Numbered from the stretch's first letter, positions 11,053 through 22,998 are shown. The stretch: 64,000 bases of DNA from Exophiala sp. HKRS030 (GCA_023897205.1 JAHWDD010000006.1:2232001-2296000), one strand, 5' to 3'. Notes: generated from the sequence alone by a model not told the origin. Translations and numbers: made by a program.

Positions 11053-12555
11053 CTACTCTTTCATGACATGATTCAAAAGTCTTCCCAGAACTCCCCTGAC
11101 GCTGCGCCCGTTATTACCGGTCTTCATTGTTGTCAAAACCACCGCAACACTGGTGGCAAACACGGCTTGCTCTCTCCTTTGATGTTTCTTATCATACACC
11201 CTGGGCAGGACCGTAGCCAGGGCCCTCGGTGCGACAAAGAAGGCGATCTCTTGTCGTCGACTCGGTCTTTCCAAGAGGATAGACCACCCACACGCGAGAC
11301 ACCCTGCCAGGATACAAAGGCCCGAGTCCCACATTTGTGGAGATATGGTCTTGTACGAAAACACCTTTGGGCCCAAGCGCGTCCTGGCCAGACACACGGC
11401 GTAGTAGAAGAGTGCGACGAATGCAGCCAGGAAGGAAGAGGACCTGGCCGCGCCCTTGATGCTCTTCATGGCGGCATTGAAACTGGGGTGACGAAGGTGC
11501 GCGAGGAGTTGAAGTGGCACGTAGACTTCCATGGCGAACTTCCAACTTCGCCAGAACCTCGAAGCGGCATGCCTCTCGCAGCTTTTCCCGGTTCCACAGT
11601 GGTACAGCTCACAGGGGACAGGGATGGTCCGGGCAGGATCACCGTACACCTCCGGCAGACCGAGCTCGCGGGACAAGCTTTGAAGGAGTGGCGCTTTACC
11701 GGTGTCTTTTCCGTAGACGAACTCGCCTCTTCGAGCGAGCCGGAGAGCTTGGATGACGCGAGGGTCGATGTCGGCGGCCTTGGAGATCCACCGGTTGTAT
11801 TCTCGCGGGAGGCGCTCTGGGGAGTAAAACCATGACCACATGATAACAGCTGCGGACGTTGCGAATATCGCAGGGTCCATGAGCTTTCGCACCGCGGTGG
11901 CGAGGCTGGGGTGCCGGTGCTCGGGATGCCAGGGTTTCGAGCGAGTTTGTGTCCAGGCGGTAATGACGGCTATGTCCAGTGCTCGGCTGAAAGCAAACAG
12001 GGTGAAGTCGATGGTCTTGCCAGAATAATGTGGGTGATATGAAGGAGGTGGTATGTGGTGCTGATTTGGAGATTCGAAGAGAATGGTAGCATCGTGGATA
12101 TTCGTGCTGGTGCTGGTGATGGCGGTACGTGATTTCGCGCGTTTCCGAACCCAGCTCTCATCTCTGTTGAGAAGGTCAAAGGCCACCCACGCCGACACAA
12201 GTGAAGAGATGAATTGGATCCAAGTTGAGTATTTGTTGCTGGGTTGTCGAGCGTGAGTCCTTTGGCTGACGGGCACAGGCCAATTGAGACATATATGAAC
12301 AAGGCGTGGAAGTGCTGTGGCACCTCCCACGATGATGGCCACGGCGGTCGGCAAGCGGTTGAACTCTGCGGAGGTTTTGAGGATTTTACATAGGGTAGCT
12401 AGGTGCTCGTGCAACGGGACATCCTTTTGCTTGAGGTTTCTCGCAAAGGTGAATAGCCTGGGCCCGGTGACTGTGATGTATCCTAGAGCGTAGGCCCGGA
12501 GAAGAGGCTTGATGGCAGTCAGGTCGATATTGTCGACCAGCTGCGCTTTTGTCAT
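11053..12555 (-). CDS. TMEM135-like integral membrane protein
   Basis: A single exon of 500 residues from ATG 12555 (the open frame begins six codons earlier at a TTG). The family signature is the cysteine-rich block CELYHCGTGKSCERH around residues 311-328, together with PREYNRWISKAADIDPR before it, typical of the N-terminal TMEM135 domain found in fungal proteins. Several hydrophobic segments flank it (for example AAFVALFYYAVCLA and GLCILAGCLACGWSILL), consistent with a multi-pass protein. Animal TMEM135 is linked to peroxisome and mitochondrial dynamics; the fungal role is not established and I only transfer the family name. It converges on the SDR gene, with 113 bp between stops. Confidence 0.85.
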   Translation of the reverse strand: MTKAQLVDNIDLTAIKPLLRAYALGYITVTGPRLFTFARNLKQKDVPLHEHLATLCKILKTSAEFNRLPTAVAIIVGGATALPRLVHICLNWPVPVSQRTHARQPSNKYSTWIQFISSLVSAWVAFDLLNRDESWVRKRAKSRTAITSTSTNIHDATILFESPNQHHIPPPSYHPHYSGKTIDFTLFAFSRALDIAVITAWTQTRSKPWHPEHRHPSLATAVRKLMDPAIFATSAAVIMWSWFYSPERLPREYNRWISKAADIDPRVIQALRLARRGEFVYGKDTGKAPLLQSLSRELGLPEVYGDPARTIPVPCELYHCGTGKSCERHAASRFWRSWKFAMEVYVPLQLLAHLRHPSFNAAMKSIKGAARSSSFLAAFVALFYYAVCLARTRLGPKVFSYKTISPQMWDSGLCILAGCLACGWSILLERPSRRQEIAFFVAPRALATVLPRVYDKKHQRREQAVFATSVAVVLTTMKTGNNGRSVRGVLGRLLNHVMKE

Positions 12556-12796
12556 GTTATTTGTTGGCTGCAATTATCAGCGCCCGACGGAGAAAGATGA
12601 GGCCAATAGCTAGGGTTCACGGATCATGGATGACGGGTTGAAGACGCTTCGCAGAAGATTTTGCTGTTGAATAGTTGACATTGATAACACGTGCTGTTCG
12701 GAGTAAGAGTACGACGAGTCCGAGGTAGAGCTCTCCTGGGACTTGGCTCCGCTCGGGGCTCGGGGTGCCGCCACTTTTAAAACCACTGCGCTCACC

Positions 12797-12810
12797 GTAC
12801 AGTACTGTAC
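12797..12810. repeat. 14-bp perfect palindrome GTACAGTACTGTAC
   Basis: The sequence equals its own reverse complement. It lies about 245 bp upstream of the minus-strand TMEM135-like start, so it could be a dimeric protein-binding site or a chance palindrome. Confidence 0.6.
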
Positions 12811-13470
12811 AATAGGCACCCGCTTCCACACAGACAGATCAACTACACCTGAAGTTTGCCCGAAGCTTACATACCTCCCAACAGGGACGATAGGAGAATC
12901 ACGTGGCCCTTTTGAATCGTTACTAATAAATTAATAACTTCCACTTTGTTTCTCCTCCTGTTTTTCCTTTTGTTCTTCTTCATGTCTTGGGATATGTCGT
13001 GAGGTTGGAGTTTAGACGCAAAGCAATATATCGTGCTAGCGCGTGTATTTGCCATTTTTGAGCCGGTGATGAGATATTGCAAAATCTTGAAGAATCAGCC
13101 ATTCTCAGCTTTCTTGAGACTTAACAAATGAATGACCAACTAGAGCAATGAAACTGAGGCTCGCGGCCAGGCACTTAGGGGTTTATCATCTTCATTGCTT
13201 CCATCTACTCAACCTGACTGGACATGGCTATCTGAAGGTACTATGGAAAAATGTTTCCTCATCAAAGCTAAGGATCAAAGGTATTGGAAGAGCCCATGAT
13301 CCGGTACGCTTTGCTTGAGAATATTAATCTGGGGATGTCGTGGGAGGAGTCAATGTCACTGATCTTCGACAAGCTCCAGCTATCGTGAGTTGTTGGAATT
13401 GAGACATCCAAAGACCTGCTGCACAATAAGCAAAACAGAAAGGGGAGGAAACTTACCTGTTGAGATAAAA

Positions 13471-13530
13471 GAAGAAGAAGAAGAGGAGGAGGAGGAGGAG
13501 GAGGAGGAGGAGGAGGAAGAAGAAGAGGAA
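13471..13530. repeat. GAA/GAG purine tract
   Basis: About 20 GAA/GAG units, all purine on the plus strand and without a reliable gene across it. Such tracts can form triplex DNA; no further evidence. Confidence 0.93.
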
Positions 13531-14537
13531 TCATGGGAGAAGGAGAGGTTTATGCCTTTCCCATCTCCCGGCGAGCCTACCTGAAGCGAATGCTTCGATT
13601 TGAGGAAGGAGCGACTTTTGTCGTTCTCGCTGTGTCACCGCAGTAGGTGCAGTTTTCTGGACCGGTTGAAAAGCTCCAGGAAGTGTAGGTATACTGAGGT
13701 AGGTAGAAATTGCAGGCAGAACTTCCCCTTTCCCCCTACCAGGCTATATCATACCGATTACATCTATCAGTCACAGGGGTTCAATCATGCCACAGCCCAG
13801 TAATCCGCAACTACACTTTTCAATGCCAACGACAAGTCTAAACTGACCCCGGAGCACCAGGGTACGAATACGGGCGAGACGAGAACCTTTCGTGCGATAA
13901 CGACACTTCTCCCTTCCCCGAGATTGCCTGCAGAAGCGAGTCACTAAATGCCAGGGGCTTGATGATTCCTACGAACTACAACGCCAGAACTAGCTAGCAT
14001 GGCGAGCGGGCTCCGTTCTATCATGCAGACAATCAAGCACCGTCAGACTCTGGGTGCTTTAACGAAGGGGCTTGCCATCCCTTCAATCCTGTCCTGCGGT
14101 CTTACGCCAAGTTCAGGAGCCTGTGGCGAGCAGGAAACTGTGAAATGGAGAGAATTCTACAGTTAGAGGACCTTCCAACGAGCGCAGCAGCAGCAGGAGG
14201 AGCCTACATGTTCCGAATGGGCAGACACGCATTGAGCTGGCAGGACATTTGCTGACCTGCTGAAGTTCGAATTCAGCAGCTTCGAGACCACTCACGGTTA
14301 GGTGTACGATTGGGGTCAAGATCTGCTCTAGCCAAAAGTGAGTATGAAAAATTCTAGCGCATGCGTCCTTGCTAGCTCTAGAATCAGTAAATATGTCGTT
14401 CCTAGCAGCCAGTGGCGTTACGTGACAGACGCCAGAAGATTTATTTCCAAGGAAACGATACGAAACAATAGTTGGTTCATGGACTGGGCAGCTAGTTGGG
14501 GGAAATATCTTTTTACGACTCTCATAATGAACAAAAA

Positions 14538-15493
14538 CTACTCCTTTGAACCACCTTTGACCTTTTTGACCTCTTCACCACCATTCCGCTCCGTCATCTC
14601 GACATGCTTCCGTTTCTTCTCGTCCATGTCCTTCTCCTTCATGCCCTTCTCGTACTCGACAATCACATTCTCGTCGTCGTCGAGCATGTCGGACTGATTG
14701 TCCAGCCCGGCCCATTTGACGATGCCGTCTCCGCGGAACTCGGCCACCCGTTGTTTATAAAACATGTGACATGTCGGCTTGAATGCTTCCCTGCCCTTCT
14801 TCGTATTGATGTCCTTGATCAATGGTGGGAAGAGGAGAATCATGTTTCGGCCTTCATCCATGATCGGAGATCGGCAGTACGCGCAGGAGACTTTGCAAGG
14901 GAGGTGATGGGAGATGTCCTTGTTCGTCGGGTCGTACCAGCCGAGTTCATGGTGGCCCTGAGTGAAGTTGATGTCCGACTTGTGAAAGATGGCGGCCCAC
15001 TGGAACGGTGACTGTTGTTACGCCTGTCAGTATGTCACATGCCCAAATTTTTGGGGAGCGAAGAACAAGTCTGGAGGTAACTCACCCCGTGTAACCTCTG
15101 GCAGGTCGTGCAGTGGCAGTACTTTGCGGCCAACGGCTTGTCTCTGCTGAGTTGATAGGTGACTCTTCCACAGTGACAACTCCCCTCCCACTTCACCTCA
15201 AAGTCTTCAGCATTGTCATGTACGCGGTAGGGCTCTCTGTGTTTCCACTGATCCTCTTTGCGGTGCGTTGTATCGCCGGACTGGAACTGATGAGGTTCTT
15301 GCTTGTCAGACATTTTCGAAAACGGTCTCGCGGAAGATGGCGTGACCTGAAAGCGTTGGAGAGCAGGCGAGAAGGGCCTGTAACGAGTGGCAGTGCGGTA
15401 GGAGGACTTTGCAGCAGCGGCAAGGAAATTGGTTGTTCCAAAATGTCGCGCAGGACTGTGATGTACTTCAAAACACCTGGAATTCATGGGCAT
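14538..15493 (-). CDS. GFA/CENP-V family zinc protein (DUF636)
   Basis: Exons 15493-15086 and 15011-14538 give 293 residues; the 74-nt intron has a GTGAGT donor, joins in phase 0 and splits the domain right after CQRLHG. All seven zinc-binding cysteines of the glutathione-dependent formaldehyde-activating family are there: GSCHCGR, YCHCTTCQR and SCAYCRSP. Between them SPFQWAAIF and GHHELGWY match the family core. The first ~60 residues are basic and hydroxylated without early acidic residues, resembling a mitochondrial presequence; an internal ATG at 15313 (MSDKQEP) would give a cytosolic form. A lysine/glutamate-rich tail follows the domain. The family may bind glutathione adducts, but most members have no proven activity. 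Confidence 0.87.
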
Positions 15494-16090
15494 CCAAAAG
15501 GACCGCAGGCAGAAAGCATGAAAGAAGAAAATGGAAAATTATCAACACACCGCACTCTCAGATTCCATGATTGAGCACACGACCCCGTCAGTCGGTCATC
15601 GGTCGTGTGTCTGGGGAAATATACTCGTATCGAAGATCACAGCGGATCCGTCAACCGATGATGCTTACTCCACGTCAGTATTGGGACCTTTGGAGGCTAT
15701 AGCGAATGTAGTCGTAATTGAATTCCTTTCCTCCGTAGGGCACGCAGTGATGCTATGATCTGTTCTGTAAATGACAGCGTCATCAAAGTGCATCAAGCCT
15801 TGTCGTAATGAATAAAGCTCTACTCAAGTCTCCATACTATATTCCTTCCAATGTTCAATGATGGAGCATCGTATATGACATCATTCGCCGTCACTGGAAT
15901 TGATCAACTTCCCCGGCTCATTCCACCAATTATATTCGCTGCCCTGATTTCTGCCCCTGAATGAGACGAGACATTTGTCCGGAGCTTTCAGGTACACAAT
16001 GGACATAAAATAAATGTCCAGACGAGCGTTAGAACTTCATATGGACTCATTCAGTAATGGTCATAAATGCATATTTGAACTGATAATGTA
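15494..16090. other. Intergenic region, GFA-protein promoter and GYP1 3' end
   Basis: No gene seen. It lies upstream of the GFA-like gene and downstream of the GYP1 stop, both on the minus strand. AT-rich, with no repeats or frames worth recording. Confidence 0.4.
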
Positions 16091-17981
16091 TCAGCCTGAT
16101 GGACCCAAAGATCCCATAGGTATTGTGCTATTCGAAGTCCGCAAATGTGCCCTCGAACCACGGAAGAGGCTTTGCCAGATGAAAGCCTCGCTAAGAAGCA
16201 GCTCAATGTCCTTTTCGGTCCATTCCCGGGTCGGAAGTGCTTGCAAGAACATCAATATCTCTTGAAAATTCATCTTCATCAGTTGCTCCGACCATTTAAC
16301 CAGGAAGGCTGCGCACACGTAGAGGTGGAACTGTGAGAAGCCGTTTTCCTCAGCCTAGAGAAACACCACTTTAGCAAAAACTCAACAACACTGGGGTCAT
16401 CTTACCATGTAAGTATCCCACATCCTGATCACGTTCTTGATGCTCAACTCTCGCATCAGGAGGCAATTCATCCATCGAAAACTAAACTGCATATACTCAA
16501 TGTGTTCGCTTTCGAAGTGGTTGGCCAAACCAGAATCAATCCTCGTCGTAAGGTCGCGCAGGGCAGCTACTTGCCGATGTATGCCAGGCTGAGCCACAAT
16601 ATAATTGTCCTGGATGCCGTCTAGCAGTTTCGTCAGACACCAAAACGTATCTGCTTCAACCGCATCAATGACGGGCTTCGGAAGTTGTCCTGGATCCATG
16701 CCGCTTTCGATGTTCAAATCCGTGATATATGTCCCAAGAAAGACCTGCCAGAAGGGTGTTGCCAAGTCGTTGATGCCTTGAACGTACCCGCTGGCAGGAT
16801 GTCTGATGGCCCAGACGTATAAGATTCGCTCGAGAGACCTTTGGGTGGCTTCATACTGGTAAAGCGGAATGTGTGGATTGGTCCTGGGAACATCGATGCT
16901 GATCTGATGCCAAATAGCTTCATCAAGACCACGGCCTCGGCCAGTAGTCACAGGAGGCTGTGAAGCAAGGCCAGTGACACCCGTACTTGATCCATTCCGG
17001 TTGCCCATGGTGCCAGAATTGAAAGCTTGCCGTACTGCATCGAGATACTCTTTTCGCTTGCGCTCCAGGGTAGTAACTCTTCTTTCGCTATTTGTTGGCA
17101 AATGCCCAAGCAAAAGCTGCCACGTTATTGCCCGCACCTCCTCAGGTACTCCCGACCAGGCGGCAGAGCGAAGATCTGGCAACGATACCGAGCTGGCCTG
17201 CAATATCCGCTTAAATCTGTTGATCCGTGATATTCGTGTGCTGTGCGCTTCTGTCTCTTTTGGAGTAGCATTGCTTGCCAGCACCGGATGATTGATGAGA
17301 TGTAACGAGTTGGCTGGGTCCCGCAGGATGTCCTTGTACTGCGGCCTTAAGATCTTTCCATCACCCTTCTTCGCGCTGGGATATGACAATGGGTTTCGCT
17401 CCTCTGCTATATCGAAACTGCTTGATCTATGTAGCTGAGGCATTGGCGAAGGTGCTAACGTCGAACCAGATGTTGTCTGATGAATACTCGGGTAGGAAAC
17501 TTGTTGTGCTTTCAATGCCTTGTTCTTGAAGCTCCTCTTCCGACGCATGCTGGATATGCTAGGTAATCCGAACTCGTCTTCGTCGTCTTCGTATACAAGA
17601 TCATCGTCATCGCCCTCCACGTCCTCATCACCAAGGACATCCCAACTCTCACTTAGTACCGAAGAGGTATAGGCCGGGTATGCTTTTCGTTCCGGAGAAT
17701 GGTAACCCCTCCCATCTGCAGGAGGTGTTTGTGACGGTCTCGACGTAGGATTAGGGGGTGTTCTAGGCCTTGAACCAGAGCCCAATGACCTGTGACTTAT
17801 CAACTGACAGTTCACACTTCGGGATTGTGTGTTTGACCAGGTCTTACAATGATTCGAATTTGAGCATGTCCGCGTGGGAGTAAGATGCGCCTATCACTTT
17901 GTTGGACTTGCCCGAAGCCTGTCGCGAGGATGACCTGCTCCTCCAAAACGGCGAAGATGGCCGTCTTCGATTTGTTAGCAT
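16091..17981 (-). CDS. GYP1: TBC-domain Rab GTPase-activating protein, Gyp1 type
   Basis: Three exons, 17981-17848, 17789-16406 and 16354-16091, give 593 residues. Intron 1 (58 nt, GTAAGA donor) uses a CACAG acceptor; only this choice keeps the frame with the ATG at 17981, which follows an in-frame stop. The first ~200 residues are Ser/Pro-rich with an acidic patch (DDDDLVYEDDEDEFG). The TBC domain runs from about residue 215 to 540: the arginine finger is in the IDVPRT motif and the glutamine finger in GYVQGIND. TRRMWDTY-type and EWTEKDIELLLSEA segments finish the domain. Family members act on Ypt1/Rab1 at the Golgi; both catalytic fingers are intact. It is divergently arranged with HRP1. 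Confidence 0.9.
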
Positions 17982-18719
17982 AGTTCGCTAGGGGAACGAC
18001 TTGAGCGTACTCTGATCTATCTGTGCAGAAGGTTTCAGTTAGTTCAGTCAAAACAATAGACATATAATGGCAAGGATCAAGAGATCATAGTATCACGAAC
18101 CGACCTGAACCATTTCCTGCGTTGGTCAGCCTGATGTATCAGAGGGGCGCATAGATTGTTTACCTGCTGGCCTGGCTTCTTGTGAGCCATGGTGGCACTG
18201 TTATGCTCACCTCGGATAAATACAACAAAAGAAATGTTTTGTGAGGGCTTTCTCTGGAGGCCCTTTTGCATGCAGTGGAGAGAACATGCTTGTAGACTCA
18301 CAACAAGCCCTGCATGACTTCCGTAAGGCGTGTTTGCGGTCACAGGCTGTAGAGGGTCATTGAGGCGGATGAGGCCACTGCGGCGCCAAGCCTGCGCTGG
18401 TTCTCCAAATGCCCTCGGACCTTGAGACCACTTACATCTCTGCCTCCTCTGTCTACTCTGCACCACGTCCTTCACTTCGACCTCTGTTGTCGCACATCCC
18501 CTTACAGCCATCGCTTCTTCCAAATTGATTGTCTACACCTTAAACATCCTATCCTCTGTCGCTCTCACCATTTATTGAGTTGCGACGCGTACCTCCTCAC
18601 ACCTGCGCGGCCTTCAAGCCTCGCTTATCTCAATTCTTTCGTATTCTCCATCTACGCGAACAGCACGCTTGTCGCCCCTGTTCACGCTCTTCTAATCTTC
18701 ATTGTTGGTGAATCTCAAG
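17982..18719. promoter_or_regulatory. Divergent promoter region GYP1 / HRP1
   Basis: 738 bp between the two ATGs. The HRP1 side is pyrimidine-rich (CT tracts at about 18440-18700), as often seen in leaders of highly expressed fungal genes. A minus frame at 18077-18523 starts MAHKKPG after splicing ambiguity but cannot be joined in frame to GYP1 convincingly. Confidence 0.5.
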
Positions 18720-21700
18720 ATGACGGAACCAGACGAAGTTGAGGAAGATCTCTTCGCCGATCTGTAAGTCGCCTCACTTCGAACCTCACAACTCTGCGCC
18801 GGCTCGTCCTGGCCTTTGCAGTTCAGTACTAACTCTGACGCGCTAGTTACGATGGTGATGAAAATGCTGCCTCCGCTGCTGGTGCAGCTGCAGTCCCTTC
18901 TCAGCCTGCTGCAATTGACACTCCGATGAAACAGAACGATGCTCCAGGTTATGGCGAAGAACCTGAAATTGCCTATGACCCCTCCTTCGACGCTGACAAT
19001 TCGGCTTTCGAAGAGCCTCCGTCTAGCTTCAAGCAGGAGCCACAAGAACAGGAAAAACCAGAGATATCGCAGGAGCAAAAGTACAATGTCACTCTTAAGG
19101 AGGATGGGTAAGTTCTATTTGTTCCCTGTAAAGTTCATTATCTTGTTATCTTGTGCATTCAAAACACTTGCACCTACTGCTTCCTTTTGTTTGTTTGTTT
19201 GGTTATTGGGAGGGGGACATTGTCCAGAAGCGCATGAAGAAGTCGCCGAACGTCCATGGATGGCGAATGTCTCGGGAATGGTTTCTGGACTCAGCTGTTG
19301 GCTACTCTATGTTTATGGCTACCGTCTTCCGACAAGACTGGGTCGGACCCGATCAACGTTGATCCTTTGCCCCCAGCAATACTGGTTGAAAACGCCAGTT
19401 GTGTCAAAATGATGAATGCTGGGTTGGGTACAATGGTTGTCTCGGATTGACTAGTGCCGTTAGAAGAAGCAATATGGCAACCCTATATGAAAGCAACATT
19501 CAAGCTGTGGTGTTGAGCACTTGAGCTGGAAGCAGAGAGGAGCGGGCCACGGTCATCGGCTGTGGAAACCCAATCCAAGTGATGCAAAAAGATATCTGTC
19601 AACAACCAGAAAGTAGCACCCAGTCCTAGCTACAGTTCGAGTCAAACTAGCCAGTACGATTGCAATTCAGAAAGCTTTCAAGCAGCAAGGACGGAAGAGG
19701 TCGAAGAGTTCCTACCATACAACGAGATACTATACCAAGCAGAGCAGAGTAACATTTCCATACTCAGGCAGGAGATAGATGCTTAAGAGTATCTGTGAAT
19801 CCCAAATCAGCCACCAAACAATCTCTACTCGCTAAACCGAGTTTATTCTCGCGTTGAGGGCAGAGTAGGCTGCGAGAAGTTCAGTATGTGGTGCATGTCG
19901 ACACCCGTTCACCGACCGCAAGACATGCTTGGGCCTCCTACAAATCTATGATGCCGACGTGTAGTATGGCGCAGGCAGATCAGTTTTGCGCGAGGGTGAA
20001 TTTCAACTAGGATTGCGATTCACCTGCCGCGCTTGTGCACAATCAGACCTTTTGGCATCAGATATTTGTCGACGCAGCTAGAGTCTCAAGCCATCGGTTG
20101 ACAAAACTGCTCGATCACCGTTGTCAACACATACACCTGCCATCTCATATTGCTCGATTTAGGAGGTGGAAGATTTGCTCAGCCTGACTACAATTGTGCA
20201 GAACAGAAGATGGCTGAAACTGCATTCTGGCCCATGGGACGCTCTGTGCACTTAACCCCTACTATTTGTTCTTATTTGCTCTTTGCCTGACGTCCTTCAA
20301 CATGAACATAGTCCATAGCTAACATAGTGCTTTTACAGAAAAATGTTTATCGGTGGCCTCAACTGGGAGACAACTGATCGTATGTCCATCCATTCCCGTG
20401 AAAGACTGCTGTTTGCTGCCTCTCGACAAGGTTATCTAACCCATTACAGAATCCCTTCATGATTACTTCTCCCAGTTTGGCGAAGTTCAGGAATGTACTG
20501 TCATGCGAGACAGCGCTACCGGCCGTTCGCGAGGCTTTGGCTTCTTGACGTTCAAAGACCCTAAAACCGTTAACACCGTCATGGTCAAAGAACACTTCCT
20601 AGATGGAAAAATTGTAAGGTCTATCCCCAAGAGCCCCAAAGGACAGGACAAACCTGGCTACCCTAGCCAGAAGATACCCCCACAGGACAGACGCTTACGT
20701 TCTCCTTTCCAGATCGATCCCAAGCGTGCCATACCCCGAGACGAACAAGAGAAGACCGCCAAAATCTTCGTAGGTGGAGTGAGCCAGGATGCCACCGAAG
20801 AGGACTTTGAGAGTTTCTTCGCGCAATTTGGAAGAGTCGTCGATGCCACTCTCATGATGGACAAGGATACCGGTCGCCCCCGAGGCTTTGGATTTGTCAC
20901 TTTCGATAGCGATGCTGCGGTCGAGAAGTGTCTTGAACATCAGCCTTTGGAAATACTCGGCAAACCCATCGAGGTCAAGAGAGCGCAGCCTCGTGGCAAG
21001 ATGGGCGAAGATGATGATTTCTCACGTCGAGGAAGAGGCAAATTCGGACGAGACGATCGATTCGGTAATGACGGTAACCAGGCAGGCCAGTCTAGCCAGG
21101 GCGCGGCTCCTAACATGATGGGCAACAATTCCGGCATGACTCCTCAGATGATGGCACAATACTGGCAGCGCATGCAGCAGTACTTTGCCATGATGCAACA
21201 ACAGATGGTGTCCAACATGATGGGTAATATGGGGAACATGGGCAATATGGGCATGAATCAGATGAACCCTCAAATGATGCAACAGATGATGCAGATGCAA
21301 AAGATGCAAGGTGGAAACAGTCCGAATTCGCAGAATGCTAATATGCAAGGCATGACACCACAGATGATGCAACAAATGATGCAGATGCAACAGCAAGGCG
21401 GCATGAACCCTATGCAGATGGGAGGCAACCGACCACCGATGGGCCCGGCTTCCATGGGCGGCGGACAACGTGGCAGTTTCTCGGCACAAGAACAGCTGGC
21501 ATTCGAGCAGCAGAAGTATGAGCAGCAACACAATCGCCGACAAGGTGGATACTCGCAAGGTCCGAGGAACCAAAATGTCCAGGGCGGCCCCCAGTCTTGG
21601 GAAGGCATGTACGATGATGTACCTCAGCCTGATGGACGGAATTCAACTGGACCAGTGAGAGGTCACACACCCAAGCCGCCAAAGGGTCCTGCTGGCGGAG

Positions 21701-21816
21701 CGGGTGGTCAACCTAGCGCCCCAGCGAATGCTCCTACAGGCCCCAAAAACCCTGGCAACAAACCCGGTGGTGGTTTCAGAGGCGGCAGAGGTCGGTACCA
21801 TCCATATGGAAGATAG
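18720..21816 (+). CDS. HRP1: hnRNP-type RNA-binding protein Hrp1/Nab4
   Basis: Best model has five exons: 18720-18763, 18847-19107, 20339-20379, 20450-20613, 20713-21816, giving 537 residues. Two RRMs are clear: RRM1 from about residue 102 (RNP2 MFIGGLNW, RNP1 SRGFGFLTF) and RRM2 from about 186 (RNP2 KIFVGGV, RNP1 PRGFGFVTF). They are joined by the family linker DPKRAIPRDEQ. The N terminus is acidic, and the C terminus is a long Met/Gln/Asn-rich, prion-like region ending in RGG/RYHPYGR. Hrp1 is a subunit of cleavage factor I that binds the polyadenylation efficiency element and shuttles with mRNA. Intron 2 is 1231 nt, very long for this genome; intron 4 (20614-20712) is 99 nt and stop-free, so a 570-residue isoform is possible. 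Confidence 0.92.
19108..20338 (+). other. 1.2 kb intron of HRP1
   Basis: Bounded by a GTAAGT donor and a TTTTACAG acceptor with a GCTAAC branch site 20 nt upstream. The exon phases agree across it (GAT GG / A AAA ATG), so it is an intron and not a gap between genes. It has short open frames only and no recognisable domain or tRNA. It is roughly ten times longer than most other introns here. Confidence 0.85.
20614..20712 (+). other. Stop-free 99-nt intron in HRP1
   Basis: GTAAGG donor and CCTTTCCAG acceptor bracket 33 codons without a stop. They interrupt the normally continuous Hrp1 linker GKI-DPKRAIPRDEQ with a Lys/Pro-rich insert. Removal restores the family sequence, so I treat it as an intron that can be read through. 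Confidence 0.75.
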
Positions 21817-22998
21817 CATCATCCTCGTGGTCCGACCAAGAGTCGTGGTTTTGTTGCAAAGAAAGTTTGACGTGTTGCGAAAAGAGTGTGGCTTAGGGGG
21901 GTGATTTTTCAACGACACCTCGATTAGGAGACGCTACATACAGGTGGTGATGCTGTGAGGTGCTGTCGCAAAGACAAAACAAGACAATTTTCGCATGGGT
22001 GAAAGCGGTCACAAGGTCACTGAAGATTGTGTTGATAGGTCAAGTGACGAGTTGATCTCTATTTTCTTTCTCTTGCCTTGTCGACAAACTGGACCGGGTA
22101 TGGGCATGGGTTGGGCTGGGCAGATCTGAGATGAGGTTTATCGATGTTTTCGTCTTTAAAGGGGATGGAGAATTGACAACAATCAAGTGTCTCTTTTTCG
22201 TTTTGCCACCTCGAAACTGCAGAGGTGCCTCCGGAGATGGTTTCAGGGGTTGAGAGGTTGTAAGTGTATGATAGTTTTCGCCACTCGAGGGAGAGCATAG
22301 CCGAGCAAGGGCGGTCAGCATGAGAAAGGAGGTGACTTTGCTCTTCAAGATCCAGAACAAACAAAGAAAACAGGAAAAAAGGCAAATGTGACGAATTCAA
22401 AAGGGCTTGACCATTGAAAAATTTTGACAGTGGTTGAACAATCCGGCCTTAAAACCGTCCTTTCAGTTTGTTCTCGTGAGGTATCTATCCCATGCGTACG
22501 GAGTACTCCATGATCTTGATCTCGTCATGTGCTCGTCCTACTGAATAAAGGAGGCATCGAAGGCAGGGTTCCCTTCGTTCGTGATTACGTGCTCGAGACA
22601 GTCCGAGAGAACACATCCAGTGTAGACGGATTTCGTATAGCCGAATCCCGAGGATTGACGAGGCTGTAGATACATGGGTACTAAATATCCGACGGTGTGC
22701 ACTGTTCTCGTCCGTAACGCGAAGGCTGGCCACGGCGTACGGAGGAATTGCCTTGCCCGTCCTTTCGGGTACATCAAGCATCATCTAGGAGGAAGGGCGA
22801 TGAGATATTTTCTTGTTGTACCCAGTACGTATATCGTTTTTCAAGCCGATGAGAATGAATGCATTTGATTCTTTCCGTGACACGCAGTGAGGAGCACAAC
22901 TCAACCATCAAAATCTCAATTAGACGTCCAAGAGAAACCATCCACCGTTAGATGCAAGGAAAAGGGAGAAAAAGGTTTCCATTTACAAGTCTACCGAT
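21817..22998. other. Intergenic region HRP1 / SDR
   Basis: No gene. The first ~500 bp is probably the HRP1 3' untranslated region. A TACGGAGTA motif sits at 22497-22505, directly followed by its partial inverse (GTACTCC). The promoter of the next gene lies before 22998. Confidence 0.45.

Larger units (their letters stand above)
12556..14537. other. Gene-poor 2.0 kb region
   Basis: No supported gene. It contains a 14-bp perfect palindrome at 12797-12810, a GAA/GAG tract at 13471-13530 and scattered short frames. The minus frame 13268-13534 is poly-Pro/Leu generated by the GAG repeat. The first few hundred bases should hold the promoter of the TMEM135-like gene. Confidence 0.45.

Noticed and set aside
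13268..13534. Minus frame with poly-Pro and poly-Leu
   Set aside because: Produced by the GAA/GAG tract; no conserved sequence on either side.
17812..18063. Alternative N-terminal exon for GYP1 in another frame (starting MSIVLTELTETF)
   Set aside because: It can be joined in phase with a different acceptor, but the chosen ATG at 17981 gives a Ser/Arg-rich N terminus after an in-frame stop and better splice sites.
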